From: Spongilla lacustris
Lineage: Eukaryota > Porifera > Demospongiae > Spongillida > Spongillidae
Length of the DNA stretch: 64,000 bases
Direction of reading: 5' to 3'
Assembly (NCBI GenBank): GCA_949361645.1
Contig: OX442415.1
Span: 15,252,331-15,316,330, forward strand
Below the pieces are notes generated by a model. It was given only the letters and a program-made list of their open reading frames with translations. It had not been told where the DNA came from and made no database searches. A program made the translations under genes and the position numbers. Of the stretch, positions 1 to 11,670 are shown piece after piece. How positions within the stretch are numbered: the stretch's first letter is position 1; every line of letters starts with the position of its first letter.

Positions 1-944
1 CCACACCTGTAAGCGGCCACATAGCACACTGTGCCAGCCCCTAAATCATCCTAACTGTAGCAAATTAAAGGAACTTGTTCTTAATCACAAAGCTGTTGGT
101 ACAAATCCCCCCCCCCCCCCCTTCCCCCTCCCCTGAAATGTGGCTGTGGCATTTGATCCAGGACAAAATGTTGCTACTAAGACATGTAAATCCTATCTTA
201 GTTCAATATCGCATGTATTTCGTTCAGAAGTTCAATATCATTTCTTCATATAGTTAGCCCCCCAAGCAGCAGCTCTATTCATGCACATTAATGTTGATGC
301 ATTACAAAAGTACCCAACAGTAATATGTAATATGTAAAATATATATACATTCTGGAGGTCTGAAATTACCTCTACACAATTTTGTATTACCCCTATGTTT
401 CAAGACTGTTAATAAGCATTGTACTTCTTTTGTTTGCCAAAACATTTTTTTTTAAATGACATCAATGGCCAGTTGAGTGTTCACCTGGTTCATGCCAATC
501 CTTTCAAGGTTAGCACCACCAGCATAGAGCATATTGTTACTTGTGTTTTTGTGCTGTATATCATTAGCTAGTCTACATGTAGGTGGTAGGTAATTTAATG
601 TTATGTGTATCTACATGTATACAGTTGGACTATGAATACAATTGTCCCCACACACACCAGGTCTACGTTAATAATTAAATGGCGGCTCCGAGTCAAAAAC
701 ATCAAAGTTACCTAGACACCTATGTGATGACATAACGTGGTCGCTCTAAGAGGAAGCTAGGCATTAATGGAAGTGTGGCTGTCTCTGCCCAAAAAAAAAA
801 AAAAAAATGAAATACACAACTTCAGGGATGGTAATGTGTACTCTGGATGTAGTCGGTATGAAGAAGTCTGTATCTTGGCCCACATTTTTATTTTAAAACC
901 TCACACATATGGCAGTCCAGGCCCTCACATACATGCTTGTAACT
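1..944. other. No recognised gene; probable MCM2 intron or window-edge sequence
   Basis: No exon of the next MCM2 segment (end of the N-terminal domain or the AAA+ module) could be found on the minus strand here, so the intron after exon 10 either runs past base 1 or the gene is broken. The stretch is AT-rich, with a C homopolymer at 107-121 and an A run near 790-806. A minus-strand reading of about 26 codons at 475-555 (YAGGANLERIGMNQ...) looks protein-like but matches nothing I know. Confidence 0.4.
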
Positions 945-1150
945 TACTATCTCGTCCCCAGGCCCTGCTTACTATCTCGTCCCCAGGCCCTCACATAACC
1001 CATGCTTACTATCTCGTCCCCAGGCCCTGCTTACTATCTCGTCCCCAGGCCCTCACATAACCCATGCTTACTATCTCGTCCCCAGGCCCTGCTTACTATT
1101 TCGTCCCCAGGCCCTCACATAACCCATGCTTACTATCTCGTCCCCAGGCT
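945..1150. repeat. Tandem array duplicating the MCM2 exon 10 splice donor
   Basis: The word tactatctcgtcccc starts at 945, 970, 1007, 1032, 1069, 1094 (one base changed) and 1131, with spacing alternating 25 and 37 bases, a 62-bp higher-order unit. Read on the minus strand each copy is GGGGACGAGATA followed by GTAAGC, which is the last codons of MCM2 exon 10 plus its splice donor. The array therefore sits across the exon end and supplies up to seven near-identical candidate donors. Confidence 0.85.
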
Positions 1151-1639
1151 TGCAGCTGTCCACCAGGTCGGACAGCAGAATGGCGTCCTTTGATCGGGGA
1201 AGCCTTCCAGCTGCCACCTTGCCGGGACTCTCCTGCACAGTGATCCTCTGGTAGTTCTGGTAAATGGTCTGAGGAGGAGGAGGGAAGAAATTGTTGGGTT
1301 TTGCACTTATAATAAGTACTACAGTACAACTTGGAAGACAATTCTACTTTCGGTCTGTATTGGAAAGTAGCTTAGGTCCACGCAACTACAGTGTATACTG
1401 TATTGTTGCTGTGAAATCTTTCTTAGCAATAATGTGCTGGTTATTAATTTAGACAAACAGGATGGGTGTGTGATTCAGCCTTATTGTAAATTAATAATAC
1501 TCTTCAATGTCACAAGTGTCTCCTTGCGTGCATAACATTGTCACATGCATTTTCTTGATAACCCTTTCAGCTACTTATGATTTGGTCAAATTGATTGTTA
1601 TAAGAATTATCTTGGAAATATGTGTGTGCATGTGATTGT

Positions 1640-1688
<49 letters not shown>

Positions 1689-4600
1689 GTCTGTGTGTGT
1701 AACACACACAGACACAAGCTCCTAGCAGTCCCACCATACAGGAGGTCCCTTGTACACACACCTGTTGCATGTTGACTTCAAATGGACCATTGGACTGGCA
1801 CTCGGGGCAGGTCCCAGGCTTCACCTCCTGGTCATGGCGCTGGAAGAAGGGCCCCAGCACAAAGCCACACTTGAGGCAGTCATACTTGACCATGTTGAGC
1901 TGGGGGAGTACCCCCGTGGTCCCCGTGACAACGCCACATGTGCGCAGCAACTTGTTGAGGTGGAGCTGCCTGTGATGGGAGGAGGGAGGGAGGGGGGGAG
2001 GGAGGGAGGGAGGGAGGGAGGGGGAGGGAGGGAGGGAGGGAGGGAGGGGGAGGGAGGGAGGGAGGGAGGGAGGGGGAGGGAGGGAGGGAGGGATGTAGGA
2101 GGATAGGGATAGGTGGAGTAGGGGCAGGAGGGGATGAGATGCAGTAGTACACGCAGGTACACAATACATAACCAGCCAGGTTACCTTAGTGACCTCAGCT
2201 CCTCCAATAGAGGAAGGTCAGCTATCCTGACGTGGATCTCATTGGCTATGCGATCATAGTTGGGGAAATAGGACAACACTACCTCCTTGGCTGCCTGCAA
2301 GAGGAAGGAATGGGGAAGAGGCTGACTGGCAATTGAATAAACAAGCACAGGAAAAAAAATTAAAAAATTTATTTTTTATCTTTGACGAAAATGATTGCAT
2401 AGTTTTTTTGCTGGTGTAAACAATTGTGAAGAACATTCAAACAAGCTTACAATGTGATGTCACGCAGCAGTCATCCATTCAAATAAAACAATCTATCATG
2501 AATTGTGAAGAATATTCAAACTAATAGCATCTTCATGGTCATTATCAGAGCATCCAATGTTTTCAAACTCTTAAGAGCTTTGTATTGTCCTGTACTTACA
2601 CATCAGAAGTTGGAAACTCCATTAAAATGTAATCAATGAGCTGTACAAACATTTGCCTAATTTTCAGTTATTTTTTCTACCCTTTCAGTTTCAGTCCTCC
2701 CCACACACCACTTCTTGTGCTGAAGAGGTTACCCTCCCACTCATCTTCCTCACAAATAGGCACCCAGTTTTTTTTTTAACAGTGACACATGATTAGGTCG
2801 TGATCTTGACCAGGAATACTTGCCTTACCAATCACATGTAATAAAACATTCTCTCTGAGAAAGTTAGTGGTATATAGGATTTGAAGGCAATGGTGGTGTA
2901 AAAAGGAAGGGAACAAGGGATTGGAGATACAATAATTATTCCTATATTTAGCAACACAAATGTAACGCCGTTCTACAAAGTGCTACAATCCGTTGTTCCC
3001 TTCCTTTTTACATATCCATTACCTCATCATTACACATCTCCAATACAGCACACATACCTCATCAAACACTTTCATCATCTCCAGAGGGGCATCAGGGAGG
3101 AAGAAGGCGATGACATTCTGCTCTCTGGCCAACATGCCATAGTCCACCACCAAGCTTTGCTTGTTGGCTGTGCGGGGGTGGTGATGGGATGGGGAGGAAG
3201 TGAAGGATGGGGAGGAGGTGAAGGATAGGAGTGGGAGGAGGTGAAGGATAGGAGTGGGAGGAGGTGAAGGATAGGAGTGGGAGGAAGTAAAGGATAGGAG
3301 TGGGGAGGAGGTGTGTGGGGTAAGGAGAATAAGTACTGCGTCAATTTGACACACATGTACATGCACAACACCTCCAACACATACATACATGCACTCATTG
3401 CTCAAGTAACCACACCATGTTGACAGTAACTACAGCTAACCAAGCCTGTTACTCCAATTGGTGCCAACCTTCACACATCTGCTTGATCTTCTCCCTGTAC
3501 ACGTTTATGCCGCTCTCGTTGACGTAGGTCCTCAGGAATATCTTGAAGCGACTCTTGATCTCCGCACGTGGGCCGGCCATGGACACCCACTCCCTCAGGG
3601 GATGTCCCTTCTGGTCCTCCAAGTTCTCTATCACCTCTGGACCCTACGCGTAAAATATAAGGGGTGAAAGTGGTCTGGGGAGGAGAGGGTGGTCTTGGGA
3701 GGAGAGAAGGGAGGGATATTCTGGGGAGGAGAGGGAGAGGGGTGGTCTTGGGAGGAGAGAAGGGAAGAATGGTCTGGGGAGGAGAGGGAGAGGGATGGTC
3801 TTGGGAGGAGAGAAGGGAAGAATGGTCTGGGGAGGAGGAGGAGAGGGATAGTCTTGAGAGGAAAGAAGAGAGGGATGGTCTGGGGAGGAGAGAAGGGAGG
3901 GATGGTCTTGGGAGGAGAGAAGGTGAAGGATGGTCTGGGGAGGAGAGGGAGAGGAATGGTCTTGGGAGGAGAGGGAGGGGAGGAGAGAAGGTGAAGGATG
4001 GTCTGGGGAGGAGAGGGGTGGTCTTGGGAGGAGAGAGAGGGGTGGTCTTGGGAGGAGAGAAGGTGAAGGATGGTCTGGGGAGGAGAGAAGGTGAAGGATG
4101 GTCTGGAGAGGAGAGAAGGTGAAGGATGGACTGGGGAGGAGAGAAGGTGAAGGATGGTCTGGAGAGGAGAGAAGGTGAAGGATGGTCTGGGGAGGAGAGA
4201 AGGTGAAGGATGGTCATTGGAGAACGAGTATGGGTGGGATGGGATGGGAGGAGAGAAGGGGAGCGATGGGCTGGGGAGAAGTAAATAGGTGGGAGGAAAT
4301 GAAGAGAAGGGATGTTTGTACCTGGTCCTCTTGGCTGGTGTGGTCGTCAGTGGGCCTATCTGCCCTCCTCTTGCGAGCAGGGGGCAAGTCTTCATCAGCT
4401 TCACTTTCATCTGAGTAGTGGTATGGAGGGGTGTGTAGGGATGGGGGTGTGTAGGGTGAAGGTGTGTGTAGAGATGGGGTGTGTAGGGTGAAGGTGAGCA
4501 CACACTCACCATACAGCAGGCCAGGCCTCGTTCTGCCGTGGGTGAGGGCATCTTGCCTGTCTCTCTTGCGCATCTCCTTCTCGGCAGCTGCCCTGGCCGT

Positions 4601-5282
4601 GGGGGACAGTCCCTCGTAGTCCTGCTCGTCGATGTCCTCCGCATTGTACACATCCAGGTGAGGCATGGGGCGATAGTCCCTGCAATGGCCACCAGTTACA
4701 GCGGCACACACGTCAAATAATATTCGTATCATATCTCGCCGGATTAAGATTTGGCCACGCCCTTGGCCACACCCTTGGGTCTACCATTCTCACCTCACGT
4801 CGAAGTTCTGGTCGAACAGTTCCTCGCCTTCCTCCTCCTCGTCCCCAGCAGGCGGGCCGTCGTCGAAGAGTACCTCTGCGCCGTCCGCTCCATCACCGTA
4901 TGGTTCCTGAGGACTGCTGGGTGGCTCACGATCACGCCCTCCTGGAAAAGGGAGAGGGGGGGGGGGGGGGGGGGGAGAGAGGAGAGGAAGTAGAATAGAA
5001 TAGAATAGTATTTTAAGACGTTTGCCTGTGCATGTACACTAGCTCCGGGTAATGTACATGGTAACCATACACACTCAATGACGCCACACACGCTGTATGT
5101 GCTTTGGCTGCGGGCGGGCGGACTTACCCGCTCTGGAGCTAACACTTCTCGGAGGACTGCTGGGCTCTCCGAAGCTGCTGGAAAGGACCGCGTCCGCATC
5201 GCGGGGTGTGCCCTGCACGTGAGGCAACACGGTAGCGAGAGAGCAATACAATACGTGAAGGCTTCCTTATACTTACAGCCAT
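1134..5282 (-). CDS. MCM2: DNA replication licensing factor MCM2, 5' ten exons (partial)
   Basis: MCM2 is a subunit of the MCM2-7 replicative helicase loaded at origins in the nucleus. Ten exons join in frame with GT-AG borders: 5277-5282 (ATG GCT), 5128-5212, 4794-4941, 4510-4679, 4322-4410, 3469-3643, 3058-3167, 2185-2294, 1762-1969 and 1134-1268, giving 412 codons. The N-terminus is acidic and Ser/Pro-rich (SSPPRS), as expected for kinase-regulated MCM2. Family landmarks include [49 protein letters not shown], the zinc ribbon CLKCGFVLG...TCPEC, and [20 protein letters not shown]. All reading frames are intact, unlike other genes here. The AAA+ ATPase half is not in the window. The start is chosen from the ATGGCT mini-exon followed by GTAAGT; exon 1 could extend only as 5' UTR. 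Confidence 0.95.
1640..1690. repeat. (GT)n microsatellite in MCM2 intron 9
   Basis: About 45 bases of near-pure GT dinucleotide between exons 9 and 10, followed by an inverted GTGTAACACAC segment near 1695. Confidence 0.9.
1975..2098. repeat. (GGGA)n array upstream of MCM2 exon 9
   Basis: Interrupted GGGA/GGGGA repeats on the plus strand. In the sense (minus) direction this is a long CCCT pyrimidine tract ending a few bases before the acceptor CACAG at 1970-1974. The plus strand has many G runs and could form G-quadruplexes. Confidence 0.9.
2876..3025. repeat. Dispersed 65-bp repeat with inverted partner in MCM2 intron 7
   Basis: The segment GGATTTGAAGGCAATGG...GGAAGGGAACAAGG at 2879-2943 recurs in inverted orientation at 36045-36107. 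A shorter inverted partner (TTGTTCCCTTCCTTTTTACA) lies at 2993-3012, so this may be a small foldback element. Confidence 0.6.
3181..3312. repeat. 23-bp purine-rich minisatellite before MCM2 exon 7
   Basis: About five copies of a unit like GAGGTGAAGGATAGGAGTGGGAG. In the transcript sense this is a pyrimidine-rich tract directly upstream of the exon 7 acceptor at 3168-3170. Confidence 0.85.
3660..4275. repeat. GA-rich minisatellite before MCM2 exon 6
   Basis: Roughly 600 bp of variants of GGAGGAGAGAAGGTGAAGG plus ATGGTCTGG. It fills intron 5 almost completely and ends just upstream (in sense) of the exon 6 acceptor at 3644-3646. Long open frames across it are repeat artefacts. Confidence 0.9.
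4945..4985. repeat. G homopolymer/GA tract before MCM2 exon 3
   Basis: A run of about 18 G within a GGGAGAGG context. In sense orientation it is the C-rich pyrimidine tract just before the exon 3 acceptor CCAG at 4942-4944. Confidence 0.8.
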
Positions 5283-5488
5283 CTTCGATAAATATGTTCC
5301 CGCCGAACAGTTATAAATTAAGTAGTACTAACTTCAAATAATTTTTTCACTTAGAAATATATTAATTTCTGCGTGTATCACTATGTATATGAATACGTAC
5401 GTATTTCAACTTAGTCTTTGTAATTTTACACCCCACCATCATAGACATGGGAATTTTTGTGGCGCTGAAGTAGCCTCGTCGCAATGAA
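5283..5488. other. MCM2 5' flank, no gene seen
   Basis: AT-rich sequence upstream of the MCM2 start. It probably contains the promoter and 5' UTR, but no TATA box or other element can be placed with confidence. Confidence 0.3.
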
Positions 5489-6034
5489 TCAATTTATGTT
5501 TCGATCCTTGTTCTTTTTTCGTACTAGAAACTGGGCTGGAAACGAGGAACGAATGTTTCCGCTTTATGGTTGTCTCGTTCCAAGACCCACATACGGCAGT
5601 AGCGGATTCCATTACATCACCACTACGCGGGATAAGATTAAGGAAAATGACTGACAACAATGTATTGATAATGTATATGTAATGTTCAATTTGTGCTCAA
5701 TGTCCTGTCAATGCTTTTACAAAGAAAATAAATGTATATAATTTATATACGACTTTCTAAATTACAAAATCACGCAAATTAATAACATTGCATATCATTA
5801 CAATGGTCAGTTAAAATAAATAGGACAGTAAAGATGCTAAAATGTGTTGTTTGGGTGGAAGGAGTGCTGCTCCATCCTCAAACCCTAGACCACATCGCCA
5901 TTTCACTCTAGAACATGTGTGTGTGTGTGTGTACATGCGTCAGTGTCTCGGCAATCCACACAGAATCCTGATCGTGAGTACCTTTTCCTCCAGTGCAGAG
6001 CTATTCCTCAGTCCCTGGGGATACTTCTAGGCAG
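5489..6034 (+). repeat. 545-bp dispersed repeat, copy A
   Basis: Starts TCAATTTATGTTTCGATCC and ends GGGATACTTCTAGGCA. A near-identical copy lies at 36128-36693 in the same orientation. Both contain TCTCGTTCCAAGACCCACATA and a short GT run. No transposase-like ORF is present; the shared 62-codon ORF is probably incidental. Ends are defined only by where the two copies stop matching. Confidence 0.8.
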
Positions 6035-6140
6035 GGTTGCCGAAGGCCAGTCCGGCCTGCCAGGTCGGCCTGCCAGGCCGGACATTTAGCTTGGCCTGGC
6101 AGGCCGGACCGTGACCTGACAGGCCGGCAGGCCGGGATCC
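6035..6140. repeat. GC-rich cluster of GCCTGCCAGGCCGG palindromes
   Basis: Short units built on GGCCTGCCAGG(C/T)CGG occur in both orientations five or so times over 100 bp, an abrupt GC island in AT-rich surroundings. It abuts the end of the 545-bp repeat. Confidence 0.7.
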
Positions 6141-8545
6141 GCCCACTTATTGTAATAAATTTCGCGATGTCGAAAGCTATACAGGAATGAACGCAACGCT
6201 TTTGAACGAGAATAACTTTTGATAGGAGTAAGAAAAAAATCTCATATTTTGAAACTAAGTTGGTCGGTTTCCTCAAATTTTTTTACATCCATTTAATTAA
6301 TACATTATTAATCATGCTAATTAATTTTAATAAGCACAACAAATTAACCGAATCTGAAAGTTCGTATGTGTTCACATATCGATTGTGAAGCTTCGTTCAA
6401 AATATTGGATTTTTTTCACATTCACAACTAAAACTACGACCCACTACTTATTTCTCTTCGCGTACGCATGCGCACGTGACCTCGTCCCAAGACTTATTTC
6501 GTCATTAAATAAGCAGTATCAGTCACGTGATACAATTCGGAGGCGGAACTTTTTAAAAAAAGCAATGCCCCACCTCCTACGTGGGTGTTACGAGCTAATT
6601 ATCCAATGTGGTGGGCACCAATTAGCACAATCGTACAGACAGACACTACTACGGGCTGATAAGAATTTGACATGCAATGCCATTCTGTGAGTTAGGAAAC
6701 GAAGACGCACACGTGTACACACGCGTGTGTTATTACACCCGCAAAAATCAAATCTAAAAAGATTACAGCTCTCTCGGAGCTAATAGCCTACAGCAGCATC
6801 GCATCCAAGCAGCACACAGTACTAGTAATTTGTGCGCATACCTGATTTTGTCTCTTAGCTAGCTACGTAGCTAAGATCCCGTGGAGCCAAGCCAATGCTA
6901 CGTATGGGTACTTTGTGTTTAACAAAAGCAAACGATATAAACTACGAACAGGAACACCAAAGCCTCACGTGTAGTTCTATTTAAGCTCAGGTAGGTGTGG
7001 CTTACAGCATCTATCATGGCCGTATGGCTTGAAACCCACCATTTCTAGCCCGAGCTACTGTAACAATCGATCCCTATGAACATACTCACTTGTACGGATA
7101 TAACTTGAAATTCTGAACCTATTGATACCACTGACGTTCTTTGAAACAGCTCCCGTGTCGAGTTTTATCCCCAGTAAAGTTATCAATATATGTATTTATG
7201 TTATCAGTTCCAGGTCCAATAGGATCCACGTGTATCTGACTCAAAAGGGCACTACCGCTTGAAATTCTGAACGTACTGGCACCATTCGCGTCCTTTGAAA
7301 CGGTTTTTATCTCGAGTACTTTACAAATAAAGGAAGAAGAAGAAGAAAAAAAATGGCGCTACTATGTTCCGTCTGGGGACGAGGCAAAACAGGATCCCGT
7401 TTGTTCTCTTGAACCACACGGTTTTGAAAGATCAAACAAACATTAAACGGCTCACTTTCGACTTCTTGTTCGATACCGACAACAAGCAAAGCGATCCGAT
7501 TGATAGACGTCCCGTTAGAAGCGAGTCCCGTTTTTTAATGACATTCATAATCGGGGTCAAATCCTATATGAGAGTTACTAACGTAACTCTCGATATAGTA
7601 TACAGGAGTAACAAGAGAGACAATCGAGATAGGTCAAAAGTGCAGACAACCTATAGACCTTATTCACAGCATGGTCTAGCCAGAGAATCAATTCCTGAAC
7701 TGCTTTCACATTGATCAGCTGAATTAAGTCAGGATGAGGTGGATACATGCATGTATGTGGTACACGTGAAGTCCACTACATGATCCATTTTATCACACCC
7801 ATTAAAAGTTCATAGGCCCGTGTATGTTTGAAGGCAAGCATTATGAACTCCTGCAGGCAACATCATGCAGAGCTCATTCAAAACATTGCAGCTCATAGTA
7901 AACAACATTGCAGTATATACATGTACTGCATGACATGTATTCATGGTAACTACATTGGGCATGCATGAGTCTGGATCATCACACAGCTACATGCCTTATA
8001 TAGCACTGAACAACAAAGTCAGTTCATTGCATATCACTCTCTACTATCTATGGATATATATTCAGTGTGCTTAGGTACTTTTGCATTTCAGTTAATAGTT
8101 CTTTCCTGCTAATATTTAGGAACACGGAACTTCTAATCCTTTTCCTTGTTGTGGTTTCCCTCGCACCCTGCAGCTGATAGCACCACCGTGATCCATGAAA
8201 TTAATTCACGTGGTACATGACCAACAAATACACCTCTCTTCTTGATGCAGACGGCACGGCGATCGTGTAAATTTTCAAGCTCCCTGGAATACCTCTAGAT
8301 ATTCTCCGATCATAGGGGTCCAAATAGCGCTGTAAACGTGATGTCCTCGTATGACACTTTCCATGTACATTCGATCGCCGCATGCCATGATAGTACAATA
8401 AACTTCAAACGTGGATCAATGTCGTGAAGTTTTTATGTATATGCGTTCATTGTACGAGGCTGCGGATGGATGACATCATTCGCTATGCTGTAATTCAATT
8501 AATTATGCCGCCAAGTATAGACATTTTAGCTTTTAATTGCTGTCT
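6141..8545. other. No recognised gene
   Basis: Scattered short ORFs only, none with a recognisable motif or convincing splice structure. Contains a CTCGTCCCAAGAC word near 6481, a member of the motif family seen in several palindromes in this window. Confidence 0.4.
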
Positions 8546-8637
8546 GCACACACACGCATGCACACACACAACACACACACACAAACACACACACACACGC
8601 ACACACACACACACACACGCACACACACACACACACA
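8546..8637. repeat. (CA)n microsatellite
   Basis: Interrupted CA dinucleotide tract lying just past the 3' end of the readable coding segment of the neighbouring minus-strand gene. Confidence 0.9.
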
Positions 8638-8639
8638 GC

Positions 8640-9414
8640 TCCATGGTATCATTGAGTTCGGTGCGCGCTTTTTTTACGGCATTAGACCTTGGAAGCACAA
8701 GCAGCTCTGAGAAAAGCATGGAAAGTTCTTGGTAAAACTTGTCGCTTACTCCGAATCTATCTAGCAAATACAAAACCCTTAGATTTGCCTCGGTGCTGTC
8801 GGAGTTGTCGTGCAACTAACTACATCTTGTACTTTCCTTCGAGCGTACCTGTTGCTTACATCATCTAATTTACCTCCTTTGTTACAATACTGTGAATCAA
8901 GCGTTTCGTGTACTTCAGTCAGCTTCTGCCTCACTAACATTAGCTGATCCTGCAAATCTTCAATCATAGCATCGGCTTCGGCCAAAAAGTCGATCGCTAC
9001 GTTTCGTTCTTCAACAAGCATGGTAGCAGGAAACAACTCACCTTTATGAATTGCAATGATTGTGGAGCCAAGTAGCACATCGATCCTCTTTGCACCCCTC
9101 GTTTTTCTAAGTTTAGAGGCAACACTCAGCGATCTGCTATACAATTGTGTCTCTAAACGTGTTGCGTCTGGGTCGAAAGACATGATATCGTCCTCAATAC
9201 GTTCATTTAATAACGCCACGAAGCTTGTATCGGTGCTCCGTGAATTTGCCCAGTCTTCTAGCAGACGATTTGGTATCGATGCAGATAGAATACCATCAAG
9301 TTCAGTGGACCCCACAATAGTCACAACTAGTGTCTCCAACGGAGGTAGCACATCTTTCGAAAGCGTATAGCTTCTTCGGCTGGTAGCTGGTTGCACGTTC
9401 TCTTCCAATTCCAT
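8640..9414 (-). CDS. Unidentified protein fragment with coiled-coil-like middle
   Basis: A 211-codon ORF starts with ATG at 9412-9414 and is protein-like throughout: a polar N-terminus, a basic segment (KLRKTRGAKR), then a heptad-like stretch around DAMIEDLQDQLMLVRQKLTEV and GGKLDDVSNRYARRK. A possible donor CAG/GTACGC at 8849 and acceptor TTAG at 8816-8820 would join it to a second exon reading STEANLRVLYLLDRFGVSDKFYQELSM and RSNAVKKARTELND, which then runs into the CA repeat. The ARRK and LLDRFGVSDxFYxEL patterns resemble, from memory, multi-copy hypothetical proteins of sponges and cnidarians linked to transposase-like genes. No database check was possible; function unknown. Confidence 0.5.
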
Positions 9415-9734
9415 GTAGATATATGGTTGTCTTCACAAAGCGAAAGCTAGATTGAACGCGAGGATACAAATACCATGTACGAGGTACACTCGATTTTGGA
9501 TGTATATATAGCATGTAATGACCAGTGTACTGTACAATAATTAACCATAACGTTTAATAATTTCATGCTGCACAACCTACAAAAGTGCATTTCGAATCAT
9601 CTGTGTATGCATTAAAATTAGCACCATAGTAGAAGTATATGGCCAGATGATTTGGCTTTTAGGATCTGCCTTGGAAACTTGAGTAGCGGGTCTACACGGC
9701 GTGCTATAAGGGAGAAACGCTTGATAAATGCACC
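9415..9734. other. No recognised gene
   Basis: The 5' flank of the preceding ORF, up to the target duplication of the next element. No feature is supported. Confidence 0.4.
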
Positions 9735-11079
9735 ATCCTCCATTAGGGTGTGTAACCTTTTTCATAAACCAAAATCGATTATTTCGACTATGAGAAAAAG
9801 TCCAATCGATTTTTCAGGTTTATAGCAACTTGTCAATCGGTTATTAGAAACATTAAATCGATTTTGGCGATTAATCGGGACCTACGTTAGTAGGTCCTAT
9901 GTAGGAGTTGAAGTGTCATGAATACGATTAGCAAAACACCAGATTCCATTATTGCCGATGCGCCGTAGAATAAGTTGGAATTTAGTGAGCGTATTTGGAT
10001 ACAGCCGTCGAATATCTACAGTGTAGTATAACTGCCGACGTTTAGAAAGCTCGGACAACAGAGATAACGCTCACTCGTTCCCACCCTCGAACCTTAAAAA
10101 AAGTTTCTCCTAATTCTTCTTCTTCTTCCGGATCTGATAAGATAAGATTCAATCGGATAAGAGGTTTATTGCGCTGTATCTTTGTCACGATTGAAGTGTA
10201 ATGTTAGCCGTTATGCGGAAGCACTAGAACCACCAAGTTACAAACTTACTGCCGAGTCGGATTTGTTTTATTATTTTCGTAAGCGGAGTTATGCTTGACA
10301 CAAATTCGATCTTTAGCAACTTAGTTTTGTTAGCAATAGCCCACAACAGATTTTATCGGCCCTTGGAAACCATAAAGTGGAGATCCAGAATAAACTTGTG
10401 GTTGAACACGTGTTTCTGGCGAGTGTATGCAGCTGCAGTCCAGTCTATCGCCAAGAGAAAAGAATAGTGAGTTAAATTATGACACTGACAGTTGTACGTG
10501 TGGTTGTGCTGACGAGTCGCGCGATGAAGCTCCGAAAGACCGTTCACGTGGAAAAAAAAAGAACTATTGAACGCTACAAAGCGGGTTAAGCCGATCGCAA
10601 AAGTAAGAAGGATCGATAGGCTAGCATGAAGGCAGTAAGAAGGATAGCGTGAAGGTGGGAAACCACTGCATGCAACTGGCCGTCGCTATTAAGGCCAAAG
10701 AAGTTGGCATTGGTTGGCCATGGGTGACGTATACAGGTGAGCTACCTAACATACAACGAGAGTAACACTATATTTGCGCCCCCCACCCTCATGTAAGCAA
10801 GCTGTCAAAGATTACCTGTTGATAGGACCATTTATAAGTGAGTTTTGTTCAATGCCGACAATGGTAACGGGAATGTCCTCCACAATTGCGTGGTCCCACT
10901 AGAGCAAATCAGGTGCTGCTCATTCAAGCTGCAAAGGTGATGGAAAACAGAACACCATCCCACCAGGATGGGGGTGAACCACTCCGAATAGGTGGGTGTA
11001 TGTGACTGTGTGTGTTGAAAAGTGTGTGCCATGTCTCATGGATATGTTGCCAAATGGTGTAGTGTTGTGCTAGCTATCC

Positions 11080-11670
11080 TCCTCCCCTTCCCTCCTGTCT
11101 CATCTTCTCTTCTCTCCTACCCTTCCTTTCCATTCTCTTCTCCCCTCCCCTCATCTCCCCCTTCTCTTCTTACCCCCTTCCCTCCTCTCTCCCTTCCCTC
11201 CTCTCTCCTCTTCCCCTTCCCTCTTCTCTCCTCTCCCCCTTCTCTTCTCACCCCCTTCCCTCCTCTCTCCTCTCCCCCTTCCCTCCTCTCTCCTCTCCCC
11301 CTTCCCTCCTCTCTCCTCTCCCCCTTCCCTCCTCTCTCCTCTCCCCCTTCCCTCCTCTCTCCTCTCCCCCTTCCCTCCTCTCTCCTCTCCCCCTTCCCTC
11401 CTCTCTCCTCTCCCCCTTCCCTCCTCTCTCCTCTCCCCCTTCCCTCCTCTCTCCTCTCCCCCTTCCCTCCTCTCTCCTCTCCCCCTTCCCTCCTCTCTCC
11501 TCTCCCCCTTCCCTCCTCTCTCCTCTCCCCCTTCCCTCCTCTCTCCTCTCCCCTTCCCTCCTCTCCCCCTTCCCTCCTCTCCCCTTCCCTCCTCCCTTCC
11601 CTCCTCTCTCTTCACCCCCTTCCCTCCTCTCTCTTCCCCTCCTCCTTCCCTCCTTTCTCCATTCCCTTCT
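11080..11670. repeat. 23-bp CT-rich minisatellite
   Basis: Near-perfect tandem copies of a unit like CCCTCCTCTCTCCTCTCCCCCTT spanning about 590 bp, inside composite copy 1. Open frames on both strands (Pro/Ser/Leu or Gly/Glu/Arg) reflect the repeat and are not genes. Confidence 0.95.

Noticed and set aside
475..555. Possible minus-strand exon reading YAGGANLERIGMNQVN
   Set aside because: Protein-like but too short, without clear splice borders or a family match, and not part of MCM2.
3631..4692. 353-codon minus-strand ORF in the MCM2 region
   Set aside because: It runs through exons, introns and minisatellite in a wrong frame; the MCM2 exon frames explain the conserved parts.
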